A stretch of 64,000 nt of DNA from RPQJ01 sp963793005 (GTDB lineage Bacteria > Pseudomonadota > Gammaproteobacteria > Steroidobacterales > Steroidobacteraceae), in NCBI GenBank assembly GCA_963793005.1, contig CAWBYP010000004.1, positions 62,001 through 126,000 of the forward strand, written 5' to 3'. The position numbers and the translations under genes were made by a program. Of this stretch, positions 16,163 to 25,834 are shown in pieces. How positions within the stretch are numbered: the first letter of the stretch is position 1; each line of letters starts with the position of its first letter. The notes under the pieces were generated by a model. That model was not told where the DNA came from and did no database searches. It saw nothing but the letters and a program-made list of their open reading frames with translations.

Positions 16163-17680
16163 TCACGGCCCGCCGACAACCCTGAGCGGGCCGCGCCCGC
16201 CGCTTGACGTGCTGCGCTCGGTCTTGGCCAGGTCGGACCGCTCGGCCTGCAGGCGGGCAAGGTACTCCGGCGTGACGTCGCCGGTCACGTACTCGCCGGA
16301 GAAGCACGAGGTGTCGAACTCGGTGACCTGTGCATCGTGGTGACGCACGGCCTGCACCAGGTCGTCGAGGTCCTGGTAGATGAGCCAGTCGGCGCCGATG
16401 ATGCGCGCGACCTCCTGCTCGGTGCGGCCGGCCGCGACCAGTTCCGATGCCGCCGGCATGTCGATGCCGTAGACGTTCGGGTAACGCACCGGCGGAGCCG
16501 CCGACGCGAAATAGACCTTGCGGGCACCAGCCTCGCGCGCGACCTCGATGATCTGCGCGGAAGTGGTGCCGCGCACGATGGAATCGTCCACCAGCAGCAC
16601 GTTACGGCCGCGAAACTCGAGGTCGATGGCGTTCAGCTTGCTGCGCACCGACTTCGACCGCTGCTCCTGGCCCGGCATGATGAAGGTGCGGCCGATGTAG
16701 CGGTTCTTGATGAAGCCCTCGCGGTACTTCACGCCCAGCAGCTGCGCGACCTGCAACGCGCTGGTACGGCTGGTGTCCGGCACCGGTATCACGACGTCGA
16801 TGTCGTGCTCGGGCCGCTCGTTCCTGATCTTTTCGGCCAGCAACTCGCCCATGCGCATGCGCGCCTTGTAGACGGAGATGTTGTCCATGATCGAGTCGGG
16901 CCGCGCGAAGTAGACGTACTCGAAGATGCAGGGCGTGTGGCGCGGCGCCGCGACGCACTGCTTGCTGTGCATCTGGCCCTGTTCATCCACGAACACCGCC
17001 TCGCCCGGCCCCACGTCGCGCAGCCGCCGGTACCCCGCCTGGTCGAGGGCGACACTCTCGGAGGCGAGCATGTACTCACGACCCCTGGGTCCTTCGCGCG
17101 TGCCGATCACAAGCGGACGAATGCCGTTCGGGTCGCGGAAACCGACAACCCCGTGGCCCATGATCATTGCCACGACGGCATAGCCACCACGGATCCGGCG
17201 ATACACCGCGGACAGCGCCGCAAATATGTCGGCTGGCGTCGCCCGCGGCGTGCCGAAGCGCTGCAGTTCGCTCGCGAGCACGTTCAGCAGCACTTCCGAG
17301 TCCGAGCTGGTGTTGAGGTGGCGCCGGTCCTCGCGGATCAGCACGTCCGCCAGCTCGGCAGCATTGGTCAGGTTGCCGTTGTGAGCCAGGCAGATGCCAA
17401 ACGGAGAATTGACGTAAAAGGGCTGCGCCTCGTCCGAGCTGTCGCAACCGGCGGTCGGGTAGCGTACGTGGCCGATGCCGCTGTTGCCCTTCAGCTGCAG
17501 CATGTGGCGCTGCTGGAAGACGTCGCGCACCAGGCCGATGTCCTTGCGCATGGACAGCTCGCCGGCCTGTGCGGTCATGATGCCGGCCGCGTCCTGCCCA
17601 CGATGCTGAAGCACCGTCAACGCGTCATAGATCTGCTGGTTGACCGGGGTGCTGCCGACGATGCCGACGATGCCGCACAT
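16163..17680 (-). CDS. purF: Amidophosphoribosyltransferase PurF
   Basis: PurF makes 5-phosphoribosylamine from PRPP and glutamine, the first committed step of purine synthesis. The 505 aa product begins MCGIVGI, so after Met removal Cys is the N-terminal nucleophile of the Ntn glutaminase domain (1-240). The phosphoribosyltransferase domain follows, with PRPP motif VLLVDDSIVRGTT. There is no long propeptide, as in the E. coli type. It starts nine bases after cvpA, reproducing the cvpA-purF pair known in Gammaproteobacteria. The C-terminal 25 residues, rich in Ser/Gly, are not conserved. Confidence 0.98.
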   Translation of the reverse strand: MCGIVGIVGSTPVNQQIYDALTVLQHRGQDAAGIMTAQAGELSMRKDIGLVRDVFQQRHMLQLKGNSGIGHVRYPTAGCDSSDEAQPFYVNSPFGICLAHNGNLTNAAELADVLIREDRRHLNTSSDSEVLLNVLASELQRFGTPRATPADIFAALSAVYRRIRGGYAVVAMIMGHGVVGFRDPNGIRPLVIGTREGPRGREYMLASESVALDQAGYRRLRDVGPGEAVFVDEQGQMHSKQCVAAPRHTPCIFEYVYFARPDSIMDNISVYKARMRMGELLAEKIRNERPEHDIDVVIPVPDTSRTSALQVAQLLGVKYREGFIKNRYIGRTFIMPGQEQRSKSVRSKLNAIDLEFRGRNVLLVDDSIVRGTTSAQIIEVAREAGARKVYFASAAPPVRYPNVYGIDMPAASELVAAGRTEQEVARIIGADWLIYQDLDDLVQAVRHHDAQVTEFDTSCFSGEYVTGDVTPEYLARLQAERSDLAKTERSTSSGGRGPLRVVGGP

Positions 17681-17689
17681 GGTGCTGCC

Positions 17690-18193
17690 TCAGGTTTCCG
17701 GAAGCGCTTCTTGCAGGTACTCGCTGCCGGTCTCCACGTATCCGCGCAGCACGGTGGCCATTTCCTGGCCAAGCGGCATCAGGCGCGAGGACCGCCACCA
17801 GTCTTCGCCCTGCAGTTGCGCAGCCTGGCCAAGCATGACCGCGAATCCGACGATTACCGCGCCGCGGACGACGCCGAACAGCGCTCCGAGCAGCCGGTCC
17901 ATCCCCAGCGTGAGGCCGGATCGCTGGACCAGGTAGCTGAGCAGGCTGCCCAGCAACCACGCGGCGACCACGACCGCGAGCAGCACCAGCGCCCGGGCCG
18001 CCCAGGGCTGCAGCAGCGTGTCCTTGATGGCACCGCCGAGATAAGGCTCGACGCGGCCCGCGTAGCGCCACGCAAGCCAGAGCCCGACCAGCCAGCCGAG
18101 CAGCGCCACCGACTCGCGCAGGAACCCGCGAATTCCGCCAAACAGGGTGGACAGGACCAGCGCCGCTACGATGATGTAATCCACTGTCGTCAT
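17690..18193 (-). CDS. cvpA: CvpA family membrane protein
   Basis: The 167 aa inner-membrane protein has four predicted membrane segments (about 5-20, 25-41, 62-85 and 100-122) and the CvpA beginning VDYIIVAALVLSTLFGG. CvpA was named for colicin V production and has been linked to envelope homeostasis; its molecular role is not settled. The start MTTVDYI at 18193 is chosen over an upstream ATG at 18223 because the family begins there. It sits between dedD and purF on the same strand. Confidence 0.93.
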   Translation of the reverse strand: MTTVDYIIVAALVLSTLFGGIRGFLRESVALLGWLVGLWLAWRYAGRVEPYLGGAIKDTLLQPWAARALVLLAVVVAAWLLGSLLSYLVQRSGLTLGMDRLLGALFGVVRGAVIVGFAVMLGQAAQLQGEDWWRSSRLMPLGQEMATVLRGYVETGSEYLQEALPET

Positions 18194-18253
18194 GCGAATC
18201 GTATCCTGGTGCCAGGCAGCCACTACGTGGCGCGGCAGTCTACCAGAGCATGG

Positions 18254-18919
18254 TCAATCGCTTGCGACCACGGTCGCGGGCAGGCCACGGGCTTTCAGCT
18301 TGGCGGCGATGCCCTCGGCGCGCGAACGATCGGCCTCGGGTCCCACGCGGACGCGCTGCAGCGTCTTGCCCGACTTCGAAACCGGCGAGACGTACGCGCG
18401 GAATCCCGCCGATTTGAGCTCCGCTGCCAGCTTGTTGGCCTTCTCGGCAGTGCTGAATGCCCCGACCTGCACGGCCCATCCGCCCTTCACGGTGCTGGCC
18501 GCGGCATCGGACCTGGCAGCAGGTGCCGGCGCATTCACCTTCGCCTCAGACGCTGGGTGCTGCGGCGCTGGCGCAGCAGCGCCCGCATCGCGCGCTGGTA
18601 GCTGATCGGCAGTCTTCCCGTCTGTCCCGGAGGCCGGCGCGGCATCCGGCGTCGCACTCGCTGGTCCGCTCGCCGGCGGCGGCTCCTGGGCGGGCTCCGT
18701 ACCCGAAATCGCGGTGGACACCGATCTCGCAGCGGGTGCCGGGTCCGGGACGGAACCGGCCAGTTCGATCGTGAATGTCCGGGTACCGGGTGAGGCTGCT
18801 GCCACCTCGTCCCCGGCGTCGCCCGCCTTCCGGCCTGACAGGAGTTCCGGAATCAACAGGACCGCGAGCGCCACCAGCACTGCGGCACCGACCAGTCTCG
18901 CCTTGAGCGCTTTGTCCAT
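18254..18919 (-). CDS. dedD: SPOR-domain protein DedD
   Basis: DedD-type proteins are anchored in the inner membrane and bind denuded septal peptidoglycan through a C-terminal SPOR domain during division. The 221 aa product has a short cytoplasmic start MDKALKARL, a membrane helix at about 9-27, and a low-complexity Pro/Ala/Ser linker (about 50-140). The SPOR domain is at about 143-221, with GGWAVQVGAFSTAEKA and the ending LPATVVASD. The start is the ATG at 18919; the longer frame upstream is Arg/His-rich antisense-like sequence inside folC. It is eight bases after folC. Confidence 0.93.
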   Translation of the reverse strand: MDKALKARLVGAAVLVALAVLLIPELLSGRKAGDAGDEVAAASPGTRTFTIELAGSVPDPAPAARSVSTAISGTEPAQEPPPASGPASATPDAAPASGTDGKTADQLPARDAGAAAPAPQHPASEAKVNAPAPAARSDAAASTVKGGWAVQVGAFSTAEKANKLAAELKSAGFRAYVSPVSKSGKTLQRVRVGPEADRSRAEGIAAKLKARGLPATVVASD

Positions 18920-18927
18920 GGTGAAAA

Positions 18928-20244
18928 TTATAGCGAGACCCGCGGGTTCCCGCCGTCCGGTCGTGACTGCTGCAGGTACTCGAGTGCCGGCCCGACCGTG
19001 TGGAACGACCCGAACACCACGATCCGGTCTCCCCTGGCCGCACCAGCCGCGGCAAGCCCCATCGCCTGCGCTACGGTGCCCCCGTGCTCCATGGTGACGC
19101 CAGCAGACGCGGCGCGGGTGGCGAGCGCGTGGTCGAGGGTGCCTCGTGGGCCGTCCGTGTCGGCGGCGATCCAGCGGCTGGCGCGGGCGCCGAGGATGCC
19201 CATGACACCCTCGATGTCCTTGTCGCCGAGCATGCCGCAGATGGCGACGGTTTTCCCCGCCGCCGGGCAATGCAACAGGTTGGCCGCCAGCGTGCGCGCC
19301 GCGTCAGGGTTGTGGGCCACGTCGAGCACCCACTCGAATCCGCGTGCGTCGACAATTCGCTGGAACCTCCCGGGGAGTCTTACGCGACGCAGCCCCTCCT
19401 CCAACGCGTCTCGCTCGACAGGCAGCCGGCCCTTGAGCGCGCGCAACGCAGCCAGCGCCGTCGCCGCATTGCCGATCTGCGCAACCCCGGCAAGTGCAGG
19501 CGCCGGCAGAGCGTCGAGCTCCCCTGCGGCGTCGTTGTATCGCCACGTGCCTTCCGGCTGCACGGCGCAATCGAAGTCGCGCCCGCGCAGCAACAACACC
19601 GCACCGACCGCTTCCGCGACCTCAAGCACAGAGCGCGGCGGCGACGCCATGCCGACGATCGCGGGGCGTCCGCGCCGCAGGATCCCGGCCTTCTCACGGC
19701 CAATGCTTTCGAGGTCACCCCCCAGCCACTCCGTGTGGTCGAGGCCGACCGACACGACCACAGACGCATCGGCGTCCACCAGGTTGACGGCGTCGAGTCG
19801 CCCTCCCATGCCGACTTCGAGCACGACCGCGTCGGGCCCGGCGGTCTCGAACACCAGCAGCGCCGCCAGGGCGTTGAACTCGAAGAATGTCAGTGAATCG
19901 CTGCCGAGCGAATCCGCGATGCGTTCGAACGCCGCGACCAGCGATGCCACCGACACGGGCGTGCCGTCGATACGGATCCTCTCCCGGTAGTCGACCAGGT
20001 GAGGCGAGGTGAAGGTCGCGACCCGCCGGCCCGAGGCCTGCAGCATCGACGCAAGCATCGCTACGCACGAGCCCTTGCCATTGGTCCCCCCCACCGTGAT
20101 GACCGGGCAGGACGGTCGGCGCCAGCCAGTGCGCACCAGCACGCGGCGTGCCCGGTCCAGGCCCAGTTCGATTGCCGCGGGGTGCAGGGTCTGCTGCCAG
20201 GCCAGCCAGTCGTCCAGGCCCGGGAAACGGGGGCCGGGGGGCAT
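18928..20244 (-). CDS. folC: Bifunctional folylpolyglutamate/dihydrofolate synthase FolC
   Basis: FolC adds glutamate to dihydropteroate to make dihydrofolate and then extends polyglutamate tails on folates. The 438 aa Mur-ligase-fold enzyme has the ATP loop VGGTNGKGS, TSPHL near the folate site, EVGMGGRLD, and C-terminal AHNPDAARTLA. The start ATG at 20244 lies one base after the accD stop, and dedD follows after eight bases, so translation along this operon is likely coupled. Confidence 0.97.
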   Translation of the reverse strand: MPPGPRFPGLDDWLAWQQTLHPAAIELGLDRARRVLVRTGWRRPSCPVITVGGTNGKGSCVAMLASMLQASGRRVATFTSPHLVDYRERIRIDGTPVSVASLVAAFERIADSLGSDSLTFFEFNALAALLVFETAGPDAVVLEVGMGGRLDAVNLVDADASVVVSVGLDHTEWLGGDLESIGREKAGILRRGRPAIVGMASPPRSVLEVAEAVGAVLLLRGRDFDCAVQPEGTWRYNDAAGELDALPAPALAGVAQIGNAATALAALRALKGRLPVERDALEEGLRRVRLPGRFQRIVDARGFEWVLDVAHNPDAARTLAANLLHCPAAGKTVAICGMLGDKDIEGVMGILGARASRWIAADTDGPRGTLDHALATRAASAGVTMEHGGTVAQAMGLAAAGAARGDRIVVFGSFHTVGPALEYLQQSRPDGGNPRVSL

Positions 20245-20245
20245 C

Positions 20246-21124
20246 TCAGGCAGGCTCGGCCTGAGTCTCCAGCTGCGGCTGGCCCATCAGCATCGCGAGC
20301 ACGCTCGAGATCCGGTCGCGAAGATCACGCCGGTCCAGGATCAGGTCGATCGCCCCGTGCTCGAGCAGGAACTCGCTGCGCTGGAAGCCCTCGGGCAGCG
20401 TCTCGCGCACCGTCTGCTCGATGACGCGCGGTCCGGCAAATCCGATCAGCGCGCGCGGTTCGGCGATGTTCAGGTCGCCCAGCATTGCGAGGCTCGCCGA
20501 AACGCCGCCGGTCGTCGGATCGGTGAGCACGGAGATGAACGGCAGGCGCTGCTCGGCCATGCGCGCAAGCGCCGCGCTGGTCTTGCTCATCTGCATCAAC
20601 GACAGCAGGCCCTCCTGCATGCGGGCGCCCCCGCTAGCGGAGAAACACACCAGCGGCAACCGGTTCGCCAGGCAATGCTCGGCCGCGCGCACGAAGCGCT
20701 CGCCGACCACCGAGCCCATCGAGCCACCCAGGAAGCGAAACTCGAATGCGCAGGCGACCAGTTCCAGGCCCTTGACCGTCCCGACCAGTACGACCAGCGC
20801 ATCTTTCTCGCCGGTCAGTTTCTGCGCGGCGACCAGGCGATCGCGATATTTCTTGGTGTCCCGGAAACGCAGCGGATCTTCGGGCTCCACCTCAGTCGCG
20901 ATCTCGCGCGGCGAACCCTCGTCGAGGAACCGCATCAATCGCTCGCGTCCCGTGATCCGCATGTGGTGCGCGCACTTCGGGCACACCTGCAGGTTTCGCT
21001 CGAGTTCCGCCCGGTACAGCACGGCGTCGCAGGCCGGACACTTGATCCAGAGTCCTTCCGGTACGGAGCGCGAACGTCGCTCCGTCTTGATGCGCGAGGG
21101 AATGATCTTCTCGAACCAGGTCAC
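20246..21124 (-). CDS. accD: Acetyl-CoA carboxylase carboxyltransferase beta subunit AccD
   Basis: AccD is one half of the carboxyltransferase that makes malonyl-CoA for fatty acid synthesis, working with AccA. The 292 aa product shows the zinc ribbon Cys29, Cys32, Cys48 and Cys51 (KCPAC...CPKC) and the crotonase-fold motifs SASGGARMQEG and PTTGGVSAS. The start is a GTG at 21124 (VTWFEKIIPSRI), which matches the family beginning; no suitable ATG is near. It lies directly after truA, with no trpF, trpB or trpA genes between, unlike many relatives. Confidence 0.96.
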   Translation of the reverse strand: MTWFEKIIPSRIKTERRSRSVPEGLWIKCPACDAVLYRAELERNLQVCPKCAHHMRITGRERLMRFLDEGSPREIATEVEPEDPLRFRDTKKYRDRLVAAQKLTGEKDALVVLVGTVKGLELVACAFEFRFLGGSMGSVVGERFVRAAEHCLANRLPLVCFSASGGARMQEGLLSLMQMSKTSAALARMAEQRLPFISVLTDPTTGGVSASLAMLGDLNIAEPRALIGFAGPRVIEQTVRETLPEGFQRSEFLLEHGAIDLILDRRDLRDRISSVLAMLMGQPQLETQAEPA

Positions 21125-21152
21125 GTGCGTCTCCAGGACGGCCGCGCGCAGT

Positions 21153-21929
21153 CTACCGCAAGCCCGCAGCCTCGGTCGGCAGCCCCCAGCGAGGGTCGTA
21201 GGCGACGCCGGCAAAATAGAGACCCTGCGGCGGCGCCGTGACACCACCCTGGGTCCGGTCCCGCGAGGCGAGCAGCTCCGCGACCCAGCCAACGGGCCGG
21301 TCGCCCACGCCGACGGCGATCAGCGCGCCGGCAACATTGCGCACCATGTGGTGCAGGAACGCGTTGGCAGTGATGCGGATTTCGACGCGGCCTGAATCGC
21401 GCCGCACCGCCACGCCCAGCACCCGGCGTACCGGCGTCGGTGACTGGCACCCAGCGGCCCGCAAGGCCGAGAAATCGTGCTCACCCACCAGGGACTGCGC
21501 AGCCGCGTGCATGGCCTCGGCGTCCAGCGGCCGACGCAACCAGCATGCGTGGCCGCGGTCGATGGCCGGTCGCACCCCCCTGTTCACGATCCGGTAGATG
21601 TAGCTGCGTGACAGCGCGCTGAAGCGGGCATGGAAATCGTCCGGCACCTGCCTGGCCCACAGCACGCTGACGTCCGGGGCGCATTCCGCCGAGCCGCCAA
21701 GCACCCATGCCGACTCGGGCCTCGACGCGGTCGTGTCGAAATGGGCCACCTGCATCAGTGCATGCACGCCGGCGTCGGTCCGACCAGCCGCGGTCAGTCG
21801 CAACTCGTGGTCCGCGACCATTGCCAGCGCCCGCTCGAGCTCTGCCTGGACGCTCGGCGCGTACTGCTGCAACTGCCAGCCTGAATAGGCCGAACCGTCG
21901 TACTCGATCCCGATGGCGACCCGCGCCAT
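21153..21929 (-). CDS. truA: tRNA pseudouridine(38-40) synthase TruA
   Basis: TruA isomerises uridines 38-40 in the anticodon arm of many tRNAs. The 258 aa product has the catalytic Asp52 in AAGRTDAGVHA, the RYxYRI-like RSYIYRI motif, and the C-terminal FLHHMVRNV helix. It starts seven bases after fimV, the arrangement known from pseudomonads (fimV-truA). The next gene is accD, 28 bp away. Confidence 0.97.
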   Translation of the reverse strand: MARVAIGIEYDGSAYSGWQLQQYAPSVQAELERALAMVADHELRLTAAGRTDAGVHALMQVAHFDTTASRPESAWVLGGSAECAPDVSVLWARQVPDDFHARFSALSRSYIYRIVNRGVRPAIDRGHACWLRRPLDAEAMHAAAQSLVGEHDFSALRAAGCQSPTPVRRVLGVAVRRDSGRVEIRITANAFLHHMVRNVAGALIAVGVGDRPVGWVAELLASRDRTQGGVTAPPQGLYFAGVAYDPRWGLPTEAAGLR

Positions 21930-21936
21930 CGGCTGA

Positions 21937-24513
21937 TCAGGACGGCAGGCTCGCCATCAAGCGTTCTGCTTCCTGCTTCTGCTCGTCACTGCCTTCCTTG
22001 AGCACTTCGTCGAGGATGCTGCGCGCGCCCTCCGGGTCACCCATGTCCACATAGGCCCGCGCAAGGTCGAGCTTGGTGCCGACTTCGCTCAGCGTGAATG
22101 GCTCGTCGCCCAGGTCGAAATCCACCTCGCCGGACGGATTGTCCGACGACTTGTCCGACAGCCGGGGCGCCTGGATCGTCGGCATCAGGCCCGTCGCTGC
22201 AGCGTCTACTTCCAGCGTTGGCATTTCGTTGGTCGGGTCGAGCGCCGGCATGATTCCGGTCTGCTCGCTGAATATACCGGTCGCGCTTAGAATGTCCTCG
22301 TCAGCATCCTCGGAGCGCGCCTGCGCCGGGATACGCGGCCTCTCCACGGTATCCTCGACCGCGGCCTTTGGCGGTTCCTTGAGCATGTCGCTGAAATCGT
22401 CGGCGTCGTCCAGCGACCCCGAATCGCCTACATCGAGACCCAGTTCCTCGATCGCGACTTCCTGCGTCGGATCCTCGGATCCGCTGGACCGCTGGCCGAT
22501 ATGCGTCGCCTCTACCGTTGCATCGGTGACGTCAAAGTCGAGCCCACCGTCTCCGTCCTCGGTGCCGGCGGACTCGACGTCGACCACCTCGCCGGATCCC
22601 TGCTCCGCCCCGAGGTCCATGTCGAGCGGACCGTCGCTGCCCTGGAGCTCCATGTCCAGGCTCGAGGCGACCGGGTTCGCCGCGGCGAACATGTCGTCGT
22701 CGGGCGCGATCTGCTTGCCCATGATCACGATCTTGTCCCACTCGCCTGGCTGGGCGACGCCCTGCGAGCCTTTCATTTCGCGCGCGATCTCGACAAAACG
22801 ATCGCGGTTGCCCCAGACGAAAAAGATCTCGAGCAACTTGAGCTTGAGGTCGCGGCGCTGTGGAGCACGCTTGATCGCGAGCTGTACGAGTTCGGCCGCC
22901 TGGTCGTACAGCCCGTAGGCCATGTGGAAATCGGCCTCAGCCAGCGGATCGCCAGCCTCGACGCTGACCGGCTCCTCACCTGAGATCGTGTCATCTGTCG
23001 CAGCGCCCCCCCGTGGCGTCTCAGGCGCGCGCGACGGCTTGGCTCCCGCAGCCGCCGTGCGCGTATCTGCCGGACCGCGCTCTTCGACGACGATCGCTTC
23101 CTCGCGCGCCGCAGGGCCGCGGGCGCGCAGGTCTGTCCTGGTCCGCGCGAGCGCCTCCTGCAGGTCTACTTCCTTGTCGCCGGACTCGCCGCGGCTGCGC
23201 CGATAAAGAGTGAATGCCAGTGCCGCTGCGAGCAGCCCAAGCAGGACCCACCAGTAACCCGCAAGGCGCTCGGTCAGCGACGGTCCTTGCTCCGCCTTCG
23301 GCTTCTGCCCGGGCTTCTTGGCCTCCGCCGCCGGCTCTGGCGCTGGCGCGACTTCAGCCACCGGCGCCGCCGCCTCACCGGGCAGTGCACCGGCCGCAGG
23401 CGCTTCCGCGCCTTCGACTGGAGCGCTTCCCTCGGGCGTCGTCAGGGTTCCTGCACCCGGCTCGCCGGCAGCCGCGGGACCCTGCAGCGTCGCGAGTTCG
23501 GCGTTCTTGACCTCGAGCAGGCGGCGCGCTTCCGCGAGCTCGGCTTCGAGTTGCTGCACACGTGACTGGAGCTGGCTGGCCTCGGCCCCGCTTGCCGCTG
23601 ATGGCTGCGTCGAGGTCGTTGCGGTAGAGGCGGCCGCCGACCCCTGCTCCGGCGAAACCAGCCGCAGGCGCCCGCCTGCAGCGTCCGAGGATGCGGCGGC
23701 GGCACTCCCGTCGCGCCACAACTTGTACTGCCGCGCTACTTCCGCCGCCGCCTCGGAGGCCGGAATGGCATCGACAGCCGATGCTTCCGGGATCCTGAGC
23801 GTAGCGCCCGCGCGCAGCACGTTGATGTTGTTGTCGAACGCGTGCTGGTTGCTCTGGTAGATGGCCACCATTGCCCGGTTCACACTGGAACGCGACCCCG
23901 GATACGCCTCGCTCGCGATCTTCCACAGCGTGTCGTTCCTGCGCACTCGATACTCGGAACCGGCGGCGACCGTCGGCCGTGTCGTCACCTGGCGCTCCGG
24001 GGCAGCCGAGGCGGGCGCGGACTCCGGCCGTGGGGCCGGCGGCCTGGACGACGTCGAACGCGGGGCCTGCACGACCGGGGCAGCGACGGATGGCTCGCTC
24101 GCCTGGGTCGGCGGAGCGAAAACGGGCGGGTCGAGCAGGACCGTATACTCGCGCAGCAGGCGCCCACGCGGCCAGTCGGCCGCGACAAGCATGGTGACGA
24201 AAGGCTCCGTGACCGGCCGCGGCGAGGTGACCTTGAGGTAGCTCCTGCCGTCAGAGCCGCGCACGACCCTGAACGTGAAGTCCGACAGGTAGGCGGGCTT
24301 GTCGAGACCGTAGCGGGCGAAGGCGTCGTTCGGTGCCAGCGACGCGCGCAACGCGGAGAGGTCTTCTTCCTGCGCGGCAACAAGGTCAATGTCGGCGTCG
24401 AATGGCTGGTTCAACGCCGAATGAAGGTGGATCTCGCCGAGGCCAAGCGCGTACAACGCACCGGGCGACAACAGGGCGCTTAGCAGTAGGACACGTCGAA
24501 CGGCTGACTTCAT
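21937..24513 (-). CDS. fimV: FimV/HubP-like polar hub protein
   Basis: FimV/HubP proteins span the inner membrane, bind peptidoglycan, and organise the cell pole and type IV pili. The 858 aa product has a signal peptide (about 1-22), a FimV N-terminal domain, a LysM domain near 185-240 (YRVRRNDTLWKIASEAYPG), a coiled coil near 310-345, and a membrane helix near 425-440 (WWVLLGLLAAALAFTLY). A long acidic cytoplasmic part with TPR-like repeats follows, then the terminal FimV signature DLARAYVDMGDPEGARSILDEVL. The acidic linker makes its composition unusual but typical of the family. It is first in the fimV-truA-accD-folC run, and a FimX-like protein is also encoded in the window. Confidence 0.93.
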   Translation of the reverse strand: MKSAVRRVLLLSALLSPGALYALGLGEIHLHSALNQPFDADIDLVAAQEEDLSALRASLAPNDAFARYGLDKPAYLSDFTFRVVRGSDGRSYLKVTSPRPVTEPFVTMLVAADWPRGRLLREYTVLLDPPVFAPPTQASEPSVAAPVVQAPRSTSSRPPAPRPESAPASAAPERQVTTRPTVAAGSEYRVRRNDTLWKIASEAYPGSRSSVNRAMVAIYQSNQHAFDNNINVLRAGATLRIPEASAVDAIPASEAAAEVARQYKLWRDGSAAAASSDAAGGRLRLVSPEQGSAAASTATTSTQPSAASGAEASQLQSRVQQLEAELAEARRLLEVKNAELATLQGPAAAGEPGAGTLTTPEGSAPVEGAEAPAAGALPGEAAAPVAEVAPAPEPAAEAKKPGQKPKAEQGPSLTERLAGYWWVLLGLLAAALAFTLYRRSRGESGDKEVDLQEALARTRTDLRARGPAAREEAIVVEERGPADTRTAAAGAKPSRAPETPRGGAATDDTISGEEPVSVEAGDPLAEADFHMAYGLYDQAAELVQLAIKRAPQRRDLKLKLLEIFFVWGNRDRFVEIAREMKGSQGVAQPGEWDKIVIMGKQIAPDDDMFAAANPVASSLDMELQGSDGPLDMDLGAEQGSGEVVDVESAGTEDGDGGLDFDVTDATVEATHIGQRSSGSEDPTQEVAIEELGLDVGDSGSLDDADDFSDMLKEPPKAAVEDTVERPRIPAQARSEDADEDILSATGIFSEQTGIMPALDPTNEMPTLEVDAAATGLMPTIQAPRLSDKSSDNPSGEVDFDLGDEPFTLSEVGTKLDLARAYVDMGDPEGARSILDEVLKEGSDEQKQEAERLMASLPS

Positions 24514-24710
24514 CGTTGCTCCCGCCAGTTACGACATTCCGGTAGCGACGGACGGCATGCCCGCCGGGCCGGATTCGTTGACTGTTGCGAATTGAACATA
24601 ACTATAACTGACGCCCCGACCTACGCCCACAGGCGTCTATCCCCCGCTTTGTAGCGCTTTGCAGCGGCCGGGGGGTGGACATGCGGCACATTTCACATCA
24701 TTCACCGCGA

Positions 24711-25808
24711 TCAGCCCCCGCGGGTGATCACGGGTGTCGTGACCTCGACATCGGAATTCTGCGCCCGGTGCCTGAGGAAATGGTCCATCAACACGAGCGC
24801 CATCATCGCCTCGGCTATCGGCACGGCGCGGATGCCGACGCAGGGATCGTGCCGGCCGGTCGTGCTGACCTCCACCGGGTTGCCGGTCACGTCGATGGTG
24901 CGACCGGGCAGCACGATGCTCGAGGTTGGCTTCAGGGCCAGGCTGACTACGATATCCTGCCCGGACGAGATTCCGCCCAGCGTTCCGCCCGCGTGGTTGG
25001 AGAGGAAGCCCCCGGGGGTCAATTCGTCGCGGTGCTGCGATCCGCGCTGTCCGACCGCGGCAAAGCCGTCACCCACCTCGACACCCTTCACGGCGTTGAT
25101 GCTCATCATGGCGTGGGCAAGATCGGCGTCGAGCCGGTCGAACACGGGCTCACCCAGGCCCGGGGGCACTCCGCTCGCAAGCACGTTTACACGCGCCCCG
25201 ATCGAGTCGCCCTCGCGGCGCAGCCGGTCGATGAGTGCCTCCAGGTCCGGGAGCCGCGCCGGGTCCGGACAGAAGAACGGATTGCTGTCGACCTCGTCCA
25301 GGTCCAGCGGCTCGATGGCGACGTCGCCCATCTGTGCCAGGTACCCACGGATGGCAATGCCCGCCTGCTCGGCGAGGTACTTGCGCGCGATCGCGCCGGC
25401 CGCAACTCGCATGACGGTTTCGCGCGCCGACGAACGCCCACCTCCGCGGTAGTCGCGGAAGCCGTACTTGTGCTGGTAGGTATAGTCGGCATGGCCCGGC
25501 CGGAAGCGGTCCTTGATCTTTTCGTAGTCGTAGGAGCGTTGATCCTGGTTCTCGACCAGCAGTCCGATCGGGGTGCCGGTCGTGCGACCCTCGAAGACGC
25601 CGGAGAGTATGCGCACCCTGTCTGCCTCGCGCCTCTGGCTCGTGTAGCGCGAGGTGCCGGAACGCCGGCGCTCGACGTCCTGCTGGATGTCGTCCTCGGA
25701 CAGCGCGAGTCCCGGCGGGCACCCGTCGACGATGCAGCCGAGCGCGGGCCCGTGGCTTTCGCCGAAAGTGGTGACCGTGAAGAGTTGGCCGAAAGTGTTG
25801 CCCGACAT
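24711..25808 (-). CDS. aroC: Chorismate synthase
   Basis: AroC converts EPSP to chorismate, the last common step of aromatic amino acid synthesis, and needs reduced FMN. The 365 aa product has the family length and signatures GESHGPALGCIVDGCPPG, RPGHADYTY, GGGRSSARET and SGQDIVV. The start MSGNTFGQLF at 25808 is preferred over an in-frame ATG at 25838, since chorismate synthases begin M-x-G-N-x-F-G. It follows prmB by 26 bp on the same strand, a common gammaproteobacterial pair. The 197 bp between aroC and fimV holds no gene. Confidence 0.98.
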   Translation of the reverse strand: MSGNTFGQLFTVTTFGESHGPALGCIVDGCPPGLALSEDDIQQDVERRRSGTSRYTSQRREADRVRILSGVFEGRTTGTPIGLLVENQDQRSYDYEKIKDRFRPGHADYTYQHKYGFRDYRGGGRSSARETVMRVAAGAIARKYLAEQAGIAIRGYLAQMGDVAIEPLDLDEVDSNPFFCPDPARLPDLEALIDRLRREGDSIGARVNVLASGVPPGLGEPVFDRLDADLAHAMMSINAVKGVEVGDGFAAVGQRGSQHRDELTPGGFLSNHAGGTLGGISSGQDIVVSLALKPTSSIVLPGRTIDVTGNPVEVSTTGRHDPCVGIRAVPIAEAMMALVLMDHFLRHRAQNSDVEVTTPVITRGG

Positions 25809-25834
25809 CGTGTGACCCTGGAAGGTTCCGTGAC

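Noticed and set aside
16337..18601. Open frame of 754 codons on the plus strand opposite purF, cvpA and dedD
   Set aside because: Same reason: antisense to certain genes, with composition unlike real proteins.
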